Shown: positions 46,297 to 55,567 of the stretch, piece by piece
How the letters are laid out: every line of letters begins with the position of its first letter
How positions within the stretch are numbered: the first letter of the stretch is position 1
From: Forficula auricularia
Taxonomy: Eukaryota > Arthropoda > Insecta > Dermaptera > Forficulidae
Direction of reading: 5' to 3'
Assembly: GCA_024734495.1 (NCBI GenBank)
Contig: JALMQS010000030.1
Span: 9,046,191 to 9,110,190, forward strand
DNA length: 64,000 bases
Program-made: the position numbers and the translations under genes
The notes under the pieces: model-generated
Told to the model about the DNA's origin: nothing
Seen by the model: only the letters and a program-made list of their open reading frames with translations
The model's database searches: none

Positions 46297-47502
46297 ATGG
46301 ATCTAAGCAGTTTGGTCCACACATGTATCAACCACAATTTCTTTCAATTTGGGAACAAATTTTATGAACAAAGGGAGGGATTATCAATAGGATCTCCATT
46401 GTCCCCGTTATTAGCAGAAATATTCTTAAATGATTTTGAAAATAAATTCCTTGACAATGAAAAATATTCAAAAAACATTATATACTATTATCGATACGTA
46501 GATGATATAATTTTACTATGGGGAGGAACAAATAGACAATTAGACACATTTATAGAATATATAAATAATCTTCATGAGAAAATTAAATTCACAGTAGAGA
46601 AAGAAAAAGAGAAAATACTAAATTTTTTAGATTTAAAAATAAATATCTCCGGAAATAAGCACACCTTTGAAATTTATAGAAAACCCACAGCTACTGACAT
46701 TGTAATACATAAAAATTCTTGTAGACCAATGTCACATAAACACGCAGCCTTCCATTCAATGATACATAGACTAATAAATATACCTTTATCAGAAAAAGCA
46801 TATTCACAGGAATTAGAGACAATTAAAGAAATCGCGGTAAATAATGGGTACGAAGCAAGCCTTATAGACCAAATGTTAAATAAAAAAATTGAAAAATTAA
46901 CCCTGGAATCAGTATATTCACAAAAGAATGAAAAAGAAAAAGAAAATCCTAGAATAGTTCTTCCATATTATGGACAAATTTCGGAAAAATTAAAACAAAA
47001 AATGAAAAAATTAGGGTTCAAAACAGTATTCAAAACTCCAATTACTCTAGGAAAAGATTTAGGTTCAAATAAAAAAGACAAATTACCAAATATAGAAAAA
47101 GAAGGGGTTTATAGTTTGAAATGCAAAGATTGCGAAGCAATATATGTAGGGAAGACCGAGAGAAATCTGAAAATTCGACTAAATGAACACATAAGAGATT
47201 ATAAAAATAAAAAGTACGAAAATTCTTTTGCAGAACATTTAAATTCAAACAATCACTCCTTCCCAGAAGGTATTAGATTAATAAAAGGAGAAAGGAACCC
47301 AAAATTGATTAGCGCAATCGAATCTTTAGAAATTTTGAAGTCATTCAATAGAAATTCAGAACTCTGTTTAAACAATCAAATTGAATTATCCAATAGTAAT
47401 CTACTTAAGATGTTTGCTAAACAAAAGATAAAAGGAAAAAAAGGAAAAAAATTCCTCCTTTCTAAGGAGAAAGGAGAAAGGGAAACAAATGGTTATATTT
47501 GA
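46297..47502 (+). pseudogene. Penelope-like element: RT plus GIY-YIG endonuclease, 5'-truncated
   Basis: A 401-codon frame begins inside the RT domain. Visible are RT motif 4 (GLSIGSPLSPLLAEIF, residues ~29-44), the catalytic YVDD (residues ~67-70) and the LNFLDLKI motif. After a charged linker comes a Cys pair (LKCKDC) within a GIY-YIG endonuclease domain (GVY at about residue 270, YVGKTERNLKIRLNEH, then AIESLEI with the expected Glu). This domain order defines Penelope-like retroelements. RT motifs 1-3, including the first catalytic Asp, are missing, so the copy cannot move by itself. A TTTTCAG just upstream (46262-46269) could be an intron acceptor. The TGA is followed by about 120 bp and a hammerhead-like motif. 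Inverted R1 sequence sits at the 5' break. Confidence 0.92.
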
Positions 47503-47609
47503 GTGTGAGCCCGGAGAGAATGTCTTTGTTAGTTCCTAGCCTTCCAGTGACGAAGGAACACCAAGTTTTCAATATCCATATGATATTGACTCCATGAAAA
47601 ACATTTATA

Positions 47610-47665
47610 ATTGAAGAAAGACTGATGATGAAGACCAAGTCTTCGAAACTATAGTCTCAAACAAA
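47610..47665 (+). ncRNA. Hammerhead-like ribozyme motif of the Penelope-like element
   Basis: CUGAUGA at 47622-47628, stem II GAAGAC-CAA-GUCUUC, GAAAC at 47645-47649, UAUAGUC with candidate cleavage site after GUC (47654-47656). One unpaired U lies between the core and stem II. ACUAUAGU is self-complementary. Minimal hammerheads in the terminal repeats of Penelope-like elements are established; that this copy cleaves is inferred. Confidence 0.65.
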
Positions 47666-47765
47666 TAAATAATATATATACAGATATATCATCTTGATAT
47701 ATATGTGTATATGTTTATTTGCATCAAGCAGAGGACAACCTCTTTGTTTCTCTTTGTGAATGTGA
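47657..47765 (+). repeat. Penelope-like 3' tail
   Basis: CAGATATATCATCTTGATAT, then TTTATTTGCATCAAGCAGAG and GACAACCTCTTTGTTTC. Recurs at 13437-13570 (inverted) and 62263-62330, marking this as the mobile 3' end. Confidence 0.65.
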
Positions 47766-47769
47766 AATG

Positions 47770-48560
47770 AGCTACATATATTAAACTGACCAAATAAATA
47801 AAATTTAAATAAGATCATAGAAGATTTTGTCCTTACAAGAACCTGATAACTGTTCTCACGGTTTTAATTGCCTCATTTGAAATCAAATAAATAATAAAAA
47901 AACATCATAGTACTGCTATCTAACTAATTTTTATAGTTTCAGAGACAGAAGACTTTGCATATAAACCTCCCGAAAGTGAATGAAATATAGTAGGTACTTG
48001 AAATTGTATCCTATGTAAGAGAAAGTAAAAATAAATATACTAGAAAATTCAATTATTATTTTCATTAGAAACAATTGGCCTTAGTTAGAACTTAAAAATA
48101 AATCATGTTTTTAAATTGAAAATTTATAAAAATGAATAAGAGAGACAATCGATCAATCAATGAGCCTGTCATGTGTTTAAGACATATTAAATATATTTTA
48201 TTACATATAGAAGGGTTGTTATCGCTCAGAAATTGAACCTATTCCAGATTTTAATAGTGAACGTTTAAGGGGTTAATTATTAATTGAATACCCGTTATAT
48301 ATTAATAATACTAATGATATATTTTGATACCCTAATTTTCTATTAAAATAAAAATTATACTTACCGTCAGCATAATTCATTTATAAAAATAAACAAAGAT
48401 GGCAAAATTGATAAGAGAGAGCTGGCTGCCTTTTATATGTGAAAACTAGTGAAATCTCAATGCTAAAACGTGATATTTACTAAAAATTTGTCTAGCCATC
48501 ATACTTTTTGATCAATAAACTATTTTTTTTATAATTTTTTGATAAAAAAATAATTATCAA
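47770..48560. other. No gene recognised (upstream flank of secreted gene)
   Basis: AT-rich, no paired element ends. Might contain regulatory sequence for the gene starting at 48645, but no specific site is recognised. Confidence 0.4.
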
Positions 48561-48572
48561 AAGCTGGTTAAG

Positions 48573-48579
48573 TATAAAA
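48573..48579 (+). promoter_or_regulatory. TATA box of the Cys/Gly-tailed secreted protein gene
   Basis: TATAAAA lies 66-72 bases before the ATG. An initiator-like CTCAGCTC follows at 48613-48620, giving a leader of roughly 30-40 bases. Confidence 0.6.
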
Positions 48580-48644
48580 TGTTCAGGTATTGTAACCAAA
48601 GAGTATAGTTTCCTCAGCTCAAGCTACAAGCAAATTTCCTGAAA

Positions 48645-48650
48645 ATGAAG
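48645..48650 (+). CDS. Exon 1 of the Cys/Gly-tailed secreted protein
   Basis: ATGAAG followed by a donor GTATGC. Two codons (Met-Lys) join in phase 0 to 50796 to complete a signal peptide. A two-codon first exon with a nearby TATA box is common in insect cuticle and other secreted-protein genes. Confidence 0.7.
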
Positions 48651-49110
48651 GTATGCAATCAAATATGTTACTTTACTATTAATATAAATTTATTATCATT
48701 ATAGTATTGTATTTTTCTATATTTTATTTTATTTCTCATATTTTTATCTACATTATTATAAGTATACGTGAAAGTATTAAAATAGGCCACAAAATGAGAG
48801 TATTTATGAAATGAGTGAAAGATTTTAATAAATAGGTAAAATTAAACAGGTCAGTAATTTTTAAAAAAATCATAAATAATTGGAACACAAACTCTCTAAA
48901 AAATGTTTGCAACACCACAAGTTTTATTTATTCTATGTTCATTCAAAGACGGCATGCACAAGAGCCTGGGACACCACACCATCAGGAAGTTATGGAAATA
49001 TCTAATTAAGGGGCAACTTACATAGATCAGTTATAGTTCCAACTAAACTGAGAGAGAGTATTCCTCAAGCGTAGTAGGAAAAGCTTCTTTTTTTTGGAAA
49101 TGCTAGCTTA

Positions 49111-49340
49111 AGGCCGCTGCACACGAGGCTTGTTTTAATGATTTTTTGTCTGCTTGCCTCCACTCAAAAGCATCCCAGGACAAATCCGGAAAATAGAACA
49201 TGTCCTATATTTTAAATCAAGCAATCTAACGAGAAAGACAGTAAGCAGTGACGCCATTTCGATTTCGACAGGCCTCCAAATTTCAAACCAGAGCTCCCAT
49301 CCCAAAAACAGGTAGAGGAAAAAGCCTAGTGTGCAGCGCT
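49111..49340. mobile_element. Harbinger-like MITE in intron, TTA duplication
   Basis: Ends AGGCCGCTGCACACGAGGCT and, inverted, AGCGCTGCACACTAGGCTT. TTA lies on both sides (49108-49110 and 49341-49343). The 3-bp TTA duplication with such ends fits PIF/Harbinger derivatives. 230 bp, no transposase. Confidence 0.7.
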
Positions 49341-49514
49341 TTAGAAAATGCATTATCTGATTTGCTGTCTTGACTGTATCTAGGATGCAATGACGTCACT
49401 GTCTGCAGTTTTTCCTACTCGCTATTGCGTCTGCGAGAGTTTGATTTCATTTAGTGTTTGATTCATTAAATATTTCTGAACTATATCTCTTTTAGTGATT
49501 TAAGTATACGTATG

Positions 49515-49625
49515 GAATGGATTATTTTTAATTATATATGTCAGAAGGGTTGTTTTTTCTCACTCGGTAATCGAACACGATCTAATAGATAAAAACCTCT
49601 TGTTATTTTTTTAGAAATTCAAAGA
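49515..49625. mobile_element. Partial T-arm-like fold-back element
   Basis: GGAATGGATTATTTTTAATT, a CACTCGGTAATCGAACACGA centre and ATCTAATAGAT; left arm and centre only. Same family as 5925 and 13215. Confidence 0.5.
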
Positions 49626-49729
49626 CTTACTATCAGCGATTTGAACTCTTAGATTTAAGTATATACTCATCATATAGATTCAGAGAAAAAAGTTTATAAT
49701 AAATAGTACAAATAAATAAAATTATCATT

Positions 49730-49885
49730 GAACCGCGAAAGTTAAATAATATAATCAATAATTTCTTATGTTAACTCTTAATATTTAGAAATCACTTTAT
49801 TATTTTTTGAAAAGGGAAAAATGAAATTGAGAGAATTAACATAAGAAATTATTGATTTTATTATTTAACTTTCGCGGTTGAATTA
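49730..49885. mobile_element. Small fold-back element, ~55-bp arms
   Basis: AACCGCGAAAGTTAAATAAT at the left, its complement ending ACTTTCGCGGTT at the right, loop about 40 bp. Non-coding. Confidence 0.7.
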
Positions 49886-50043
49886 TTCGAGAAAAAATTA
49901 AAACTAAATCTTAATTTGTCTAAAATAAAAGGATATTCAAATAAGATTGGAGTAATTTTTGGAGACGGACTGATAAGTGAATTAAGTGGATATTGATGAG
50001 GCAGTCAAAAAGAAGAAGATAATTTACAGTATCTTTTTATTCA

Positions 50044-50090
50044 TAAAACCGACGTTTCAGAGGCTATTCCCTCCTTCTTCAGGGTTTTGA
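50044..50090 (-). ncRNA. Hammerhead-like motif, best stem I
   Basis: Minus strand AAAACC then CUGAAGA (50082 to 50076), stem II GGAGG/CCUCU, GAAAC (50058 to 50054), GUC (50053 to 50051) and GGUUUU. AAAACC and GGUUUU pair perfectly as a 6-bp stem I. Stem III is only ACGU with no loop, so it can form only between two molecules or two adjacent copies. Confidence 0.55.
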
Positions 50091-50097
50091 AAAGTCA

Positions 50098-50140
50098 GTG
50101 AAGAAGAAGGGAGGGAATAGCACTCTGAAACGTCGGTTTT
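50098..50140 (+). ncRNA. Hammerhead-like motif, mirror copy, core mutated
   Basis: Plus strand GUGAAGA in place of CUGANGA, then GGGAGGGAAUAGCACUCU, GAAACGUCGGUUUU. The core C3 is G, so this arm is probably inactive. Confidence 0.35.
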
Positions 50141-50254
50141 ATGAATAAAAAGATAATGTAAATTATCTTCTTCTTTTTTGGACTGCTCTCATCAATATCC
50201 ACTTAATGATATTCAAATGTTTGTTTTTATTAAATCAACATAAAAATAATACAC

Positions 50255-50482
50255 TAGAAGTGCAATTTCACGGCGACTACCCACCGTCGTGGTCAGCAGT
50301 CGACCAATACTTTCACATAAAAAAAAAAAAGGAACATATTATTTCTTCGTTGGACGTCAGCAGTACTGCTGAGCATTTTCAACAGAAACATGTTCCCTTT
50401 TTTTCAATGTGAAGCAGTAGTCGACTGCCCACCGTCGACTGCTGACAGAGACGATGGGCAGTCGCAGCGAAATTGCACCTTA
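50255..50482. mobile_element. MITE with long inverted repeats
   Basis: GTGCAATTTCACGGCGACTA at the left and GCGAAATTGCACC at the right; the arms also share CCCACCGTCG and GTCAGCAGTCGAC blocks. About 225 bp, directly upstream of exon 2 of the secreted gene. Superfamily uncertain; target duplication unclear. Confidence 0.65.
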
Positions 50483-50795
50483 AAAAGTGAGGATTGGATC
50501 TCGGATCAATGAAACGGGAAAATGTCTTAGTAGCCATTATCAAAAACGTTTTATTGTTTGTTAATTAATTTCTATAAACAATACATTTAGAATGATATAT
50601 TTAAGTTTCTCAGTGCTTTTAAATAAATAATTAATGATTATTGTTTTTGTTTTGTTATTATTTATTATACATATACTGTCTCCGGGTACATACATATTCG
50701 AACAATATATACCTAATTCAAATATTTAATTAAGTGAAATGTTTATTTTGCTTTAATTGATAATCTAATTAATAATTTGTTGTTTGTTTGCACAG

Positions 50796-51188
50796 GTACT
50801 GTGTTTAATTGGCGTGCTTTTCGTGGCGTATGCTGCTTGCTCTCCGTTATATTCCTGCGGATGTCCGAAAGAGCTTCACGCCTCTCAAGGTGCGGAATAC
50901 GCCGCTGCTGCCCAGGGGCAACTTATGCATGCGAGAGGTCTCGAAGAAGGGCATTCTCATTTCAAAAAATACGACGAACGGCTGTGCCAACATGGCCATG
51001 CTAGAGAGCGAGGCTGCAGTGAGAGCCATTTGGGTATGAGTCCTGGAAGCTCTCTTCTGCCCTACAGCCGTTACGGATATGAGCCACACTGGAGAGGTTA
51101 CTATGATGCGTACCTTCCCACCTATGGACTCTCATCATTAGGCCTTGGACATCCGCCTGGTTGTGGATGCGGTTGTGGAAGAATATAA
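50796..51188 (+). CDS. Secreted Cys/Gly-tailed protein, exon 2
   Basis: Acceptor TTGTTTGCACAG ends at 50795. The frame from GTACTG runs to TAA at 51186-51188. With the two-codon exon 1 it encodes about 132 residues beginning MKVLCLIGVLFVAYAACS, a clear signal peptide with cleavage probably after the AYAA/AYAAC region. Mature part: CGCP near the N-terminus, an Ala-rich helix-like stretch (EYAAAAQGQLMHARGLEEGH), then a Tyr/Gly-rich region (YSRYGYEPHWRGYYDAY) and the tail HPPGCGCGCGRI. AATAAA signals lie at 51211-51216 and 51215-51220. The composition suggests a secreted structural or defence-type small protein; no family is recognised. The 2145-bp intron contains four or more MITE or fold-back elements. 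The start is set by the splice, not by the in-frame TTG upstream. Three other frames over this region are shadows. Confidence 0.82.
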   Translation, partial: VLCLIGVLFVAYAACSPLYSCGCPKELHASQGAEYAAAAQGQLMHARGLEEGHSHFKKYDERLCQHGHARERGCSESHLGMSPGSSLLPYSRYGYEPHWRGYYDAYLPTYGLSSLGLGHPPGCGCGCGRI

Positions 51189-51210
51189 ATCACAAACCTA
51201 AACAAAGGAA

Positions 51211-51220
51211 AATAAATAAA
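51211..51220 (+). terminator. Poly(A) signals of the Cys/Gly-tailed gene
   Basis: Two overlapping AATAAA motifs 23-32 bases after the stop. Confidence 0.7.
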
Positions 51221-51359
51221 ACGATTAATTATTTATTTTTACTTTTAAAAAAATTAAAAGGAATAAAATGAGATATAAAAGAATAATGATCTTTCATTTA
51301 AAATAAACTGTGTATTCCACATGACTTTCGCTTACCTATTCCTCTTCTTCCCTTATTAA

Positions 51360-52036
51360 GGACGTTCCCTAATATGGCTTAGATGTATTTCGCTCTTTCC
51401 CCTACTCTCACATGCGCAGAAAGGCAAAAATATTTTCACTGCGTTGTTTCTCGGATCTGGCAACATTACATTCTTACCGACGCTAAAAGACAAAGAATAT
51501 AAAAAACACTTCATGAGACAGCTCAATGCGAAATTCCAGATGAGAACAGTATAGTTACGCTGAGAGAATTAGCTAAAAATCTCAAATGCACCAGCTGCAG
51601 AAGTTTTTTAGATATGGAAAAATTGAGTGATTTTAGTGCGGCGTTGCCAAGTCGCCAACTCTCACTTGCCATGCCATGAGAGAAAAAAATGAAAACCATC
51701 AAAAGTACCTAACTTTTAACATTTTTCATACATAACGAATACCACTTGTTACAATTATTTTAACAGATAAATATTTTTTACATCTTCAGTTAATGATTCT
51801 CAGTTTTTCAAAATAATTTCAAGAAAATTAAGATTGTTATTTAATGAAACAGTCGCTTTAGCATCAATTGGGACAGGGTTCGCGTGTTAAATATGCAAAT
51901 TTCAATGGTCAATATTTACAAATATAGGGCCGCAAGGACTATTGAAAAAAATTTCTACGTATAAAGGACACTTATAAATATGTGTATTCAAAGTTTTAAA
52001 AGGATTTCAAGAAAATCGATTTATTAGGGAACCTCC
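51360..52036. mobile_element. Non-autonomous DNA transposon with TTAA duplication
   Basis: Starts GGACGTTCCCTAATA after TTAA (51356-51359) and ends TATTAGGGAACCTCC before TTAA (52037-52040). The ends match at 14 of 15 bases. TTAA targeting is the piggyBac rule; the assignment is otherwise unsupported because no transposase is present. 677 bp, moderately GC-rich left half. Confidence 0.7.
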
Positions 52037-52044
52037 TTAAATTA

Positions 52045-52730
52045 ACATTTTATTAATTTCCTATGAAAAATGAGAAATCTTTGGAGGAAAGTTTTATATC
52101 CTATTTCTGCTTTGTGATGGGTGAATGTAGTGTTATAATTGTGGCCTCATTATTTCATACAATCGTTTTTAGGGATTTCTTTTAAATATTTCTAATACTA
52201 GAACCTATACAAGTTTCATCAAAATATATTATATTTAAATTAAAAAAAAAGTATCTTCTTTAGTCAAAAATTTTATAAAGATAATCTAAAGGCCGACATT
52301 CAATGATCTTAATAGATATGATTTATTTAAGGCCAGAAAGGATACCCCTGGGGAGTAGAACTGACTTGTCAAATTGCTTTCTGCACAAGAGACGAAATCC
52401 TTTTGACCCACACATATAGGTAGGTATTTACTAAACAAGAACTCGAATGTAAAGTTCTGTTAGCAAGTGAATGAAATTTTCAGTGTAAGGCAGTATTGTA
52501 CATAATTATTAAATGCGTAGTTCGTCTCTACGGTTAAGACAACTGCACAGGAAAAAAGTTTGGCACTTGGGTTTGACTTCTCAGGGGGCGAATCAATTCA
52601 AACATCTAAAAGATCTTATACTTGGTCTTTAAATTGTTGCAAACCATTCGACACAAATATACCCTAGATTAAAAAAAAAAGAATTTTTTTGAAAATTAAA
52701 AAACTCAATCGCTTTTAATCAAAAACTTTA
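52045..52730. other. No gene recognised
   Basis: AT-rich; a CACTTGGGTTTGACTTCTCA stretch at 52565 hints at another decayed T-arm-like fold-back. Confidence 0.4.
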
Positions 52731-52734
52731 TTTC

Positions 52735-52890
52735 AAAGAAAATCACAAGAGGTGGACATCTATTATATTAAGATTGAGTGTATTGTTTTAAATTATATCA
52801 GATGGGTTGATTTCTTTAATGAAAAATAATTTATTCCTTCTCGGATAAAATATCATCCACCGCTTGTGATTTCCTTTGAAATTTAAATTT
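52735..52890. mobile_element. Decayed fold-back element
   Basis: ATTTCAAAGAAAATCACAAG at the left and CTTGTGATTTCCTTTGAAATT at the right; the interior resembles the T-arm-like family but has lost the centre. Confidence 0.55.
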
Positions 52891-52931
52891 TGCTTTTATC
52901 AGCGATTTGAACTCATAAAATTTTGATTTTT

Positions 52932-53646
52932 ACTTTACCATACAGGGTATGGTCAAGTATTGTAATCGTGGATGAAAAATGTGTTTTTTTCCTTCTTTTT
53001 TTTCGAAATATCTCAAAAACGGTTGAAACTATTTTGATTAAAATAATTGAGCGAAACCATGGCATTTCGGTCTACAAAAACCCCTAATATGTGAACATCG
53101 AAAAAATTATATTTTTTGAGATAATAATTGTTTTGTCAAAATGTCTGTTAGTTAGTATGTCTGTCTGGTTGTTAGTCTGTGCGTTACCAAATTTTCGTGG
53201 ACGAGATAGCTCAAAAACTAGTGGGAATATCAAATCCAAATTTCACACGTAGTTTTGGTCCATTGAGATTAAGAGCTGATTAGACTTAGGTGCAAATCGA
53301 CCCAAAATTAAGGGGGTGGAGGGGGATTAAATATTAAAAATCTAGGCCATTTGAGCAAACACAACCAAATTTTGTATACATAATCAGTGGGACCCCAGAA
53401 GTTTAAAAATGCAAAAACTAACCGCCCAAAATGGGGGGGGGTGTTGGATCAAAAAATGAAAATATAGGCTCTTGTACCAAACTCAACCAAATTTTGTATA
53501 CACAGTGGGCCCCCCAAGAGTCTAAAAATGCAATAACTAACCCCCTCCCCTAAATGATTATAAATAATTTTATTAAATATAAGGGAGTGGCCAGGTTGTA
53601 TGGTAAAGTCAAGTGGATGGCCACATCAGAACACGTCAGCTTATTT
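52932..53646 (+). mobile_element. R2 repeat, copy c, complete
   Basis: Starts ACTTTACCATACAGGGTATG and ends TGTATGGTAAAGTCAAGTGG, then CACATCAGAACACGTCAGC. Two to three internal units with AATTTTGTATACATAATCAG. 13-bp subterminal inverted repeats ACTTTACCATACA/TGTATGGTAAAGT. No ORF. Confidence 0.75.
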
Positions 53647-53649
53647 GAT

Positions 53650-55560
53650 TCTAGATAGGAATTTTTATATGGTCATTCGTTTTTTTCCTATTTAATTATT
53701 CATAATAAATTATACGTATATTTTGATCATTGGTCAACTTTTTTAAATTGGTTCCTCATAATTGTTATTTATTTTATCGTTAGTCATATTTTTATTTATT
53801 TTTTCGTTGAGAAATATTTATTTAACATCAATTAATGTGTGTGTGAGGATGTGTGTATATGTTATTAAAATTGGTCTTTCGTGATTTTGACATTTCTACT
53901 AGCTACACGAAGTCTAATTTGTTTGGGCTCGATATAAGAAATTAAAATATATTTTATAGCTTCAATGTAATACGAAATAGAGGAAATTTCTTTGTTGTAT
54001 TTATTTAAATATATTCATTAGCCAAATTTTAAAACAAATTAAATACCTATAGGGATAAGTATATATATTTGGTCTAATTCATTTGAATTCGCCTATAATT
54101 ACTTCCTGATTAAATAATGCTTATAGAATATATCAATAGAATAATGAGCAGCTTTCGTATTTGCAGTATTAAGGCCCTTATAGTATTAAATCAATATCAA
54201 TATAATTTGGTTTTTATTAATTTACTATTGAAGAATGAAGTTTATATTGTAAAGTATTTACTTAATAGGTATGTGTATTCTAGAATATTAGTAGAAATTG
54301 AGGGTGGAATTGAGGTAATATAGAAAATCGATGTATTCGGCCATTGCCACGTGCATACTCACATTTAATATTTAGATTTAGATTATTGTTGATTTCTAGA
54401 AAGCATATTTTGATAAAGTTGCAAGAAAATATGAAAACGTGAAAAAATTTTCAGGACTCGGTGATCTAAGCGTGCACATTTTAGTGATTTAACTATTTTT
54501 TTTGTTTGTCATCGAACGGCTTAAAAGAAGAAATTTGATTCTTTTAAATTTTTATTCTGAAATTCGTTTGACTGTCCTGAGGACCTTTAATTTTCTTTGT
54601 TATTATTAACGCCATTTTAATATCTCTTCAAAACTAATCCACCCTCCTAATAAGCTTAAAATTTTATATCTATTAGTTTCATTTTCAAAACACTGGCCGA
54701 CAAACATTTTGTTATCTAAATTATTAGACCTGTTTCTGGGAATTTTTGAATTGCTGATTCTAAAAATAGGGATAGTTTTCCTCTATCAGCTCTAATTTTT
54801 GAAATACAGTTTGTTACCTCTACAAAAAAGGATATTTTTATCTATTCTTGTGACGTATTGATTCAGAACAACTTAAAATCAAAATATTTAGTTTTATTAA
54901 TTGATCCATTTGATTCATCTCTATCATTTTTACCACTGGTTTTCAGACCAATGAGAATACGATTTATAGTAAAAAAAACAAACTAAAACTACATTTTCAT
55001 TAATTAATAGAGATTGTGGAGTTGATGTAATCTTAACTCATAGTAAATGAATGTTTCATATAATTTTTATTTACTTTTAACTTTACATTTTCCATTGTTT
55101 TTTTTTCATTCAAAAAAAGTAGTTTTGATTTATTTTACTATAAATTGGAATTAAAATAAGCGGCAAATTGGAAATGATAGATGAATATTTTTTCAATATT
55201 AAAAGTAAATATTTTGATCTCAAGTATAGCTGTTTTAAAGCAATACTCCTCAAATATAGTAAAAAATTGAACTTTTCGGAGATGTCACTAAGTTTATCTC
55301 AAAAACTAGAGCTGATGCAGTCTAAACAATTAAATTTTCAGATTAAATTAGGCCGAGGAAAAGGATTAAAAAATTAAGAGATCAAGATTTTATTTTTTAA
55401 AGTATGCACTCCAAAAAAGACTAATTTGACCTAACAAGTCACCTACAGTCGACTTCAACTTTCAATTTATATTTTAAATTTTATTAAGATGTAATTGAGA
55501 CAGGCCTTCTCCAAATTTATTTATTCTAAATCATATCCATTATTTTTTTCTTTATACTTT
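53650..55560. other. No gene recognised
   Basis: About 1.9 kb of AT-rich sequence. Frames at 54117-54323 and 55168-55377 are low-complexity and lack motifs or splice context. Confidence 0.45.
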
Positions 55561-55567
55561 CATTTTT

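Larger units (their letters stand above)
50020..50185. mobile_element. Palindromic element with two hammerhead-like motifs
   Basis: Left arm (about 50020-50090) and right arm (about 50098-50175) are inverted copies sharing AAAAGATAATNTACA-type outer parts, ATAAAACCGACGTTTCAGAG and its complement. Centre near 50094. Confidence 0.7.

Noticed and set aside
49135..49353. 72-codon minus frame
   Set aside because: Lies inside a Harbinger-like MITE; no domain.
50777..51089. Other frames across the Cys/Gly-tailed gene
   Set aside because: Shadows; only the frame from the 50795 acceptor gives a signal peptide and a proper stop with poly(A) signals.
54117..54323. 68-codon Ile/Leu-rich frame, possible mitochondrial fragment
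   Set aside because: No recognisable mitochondrial protein; composition explained by AT richness.
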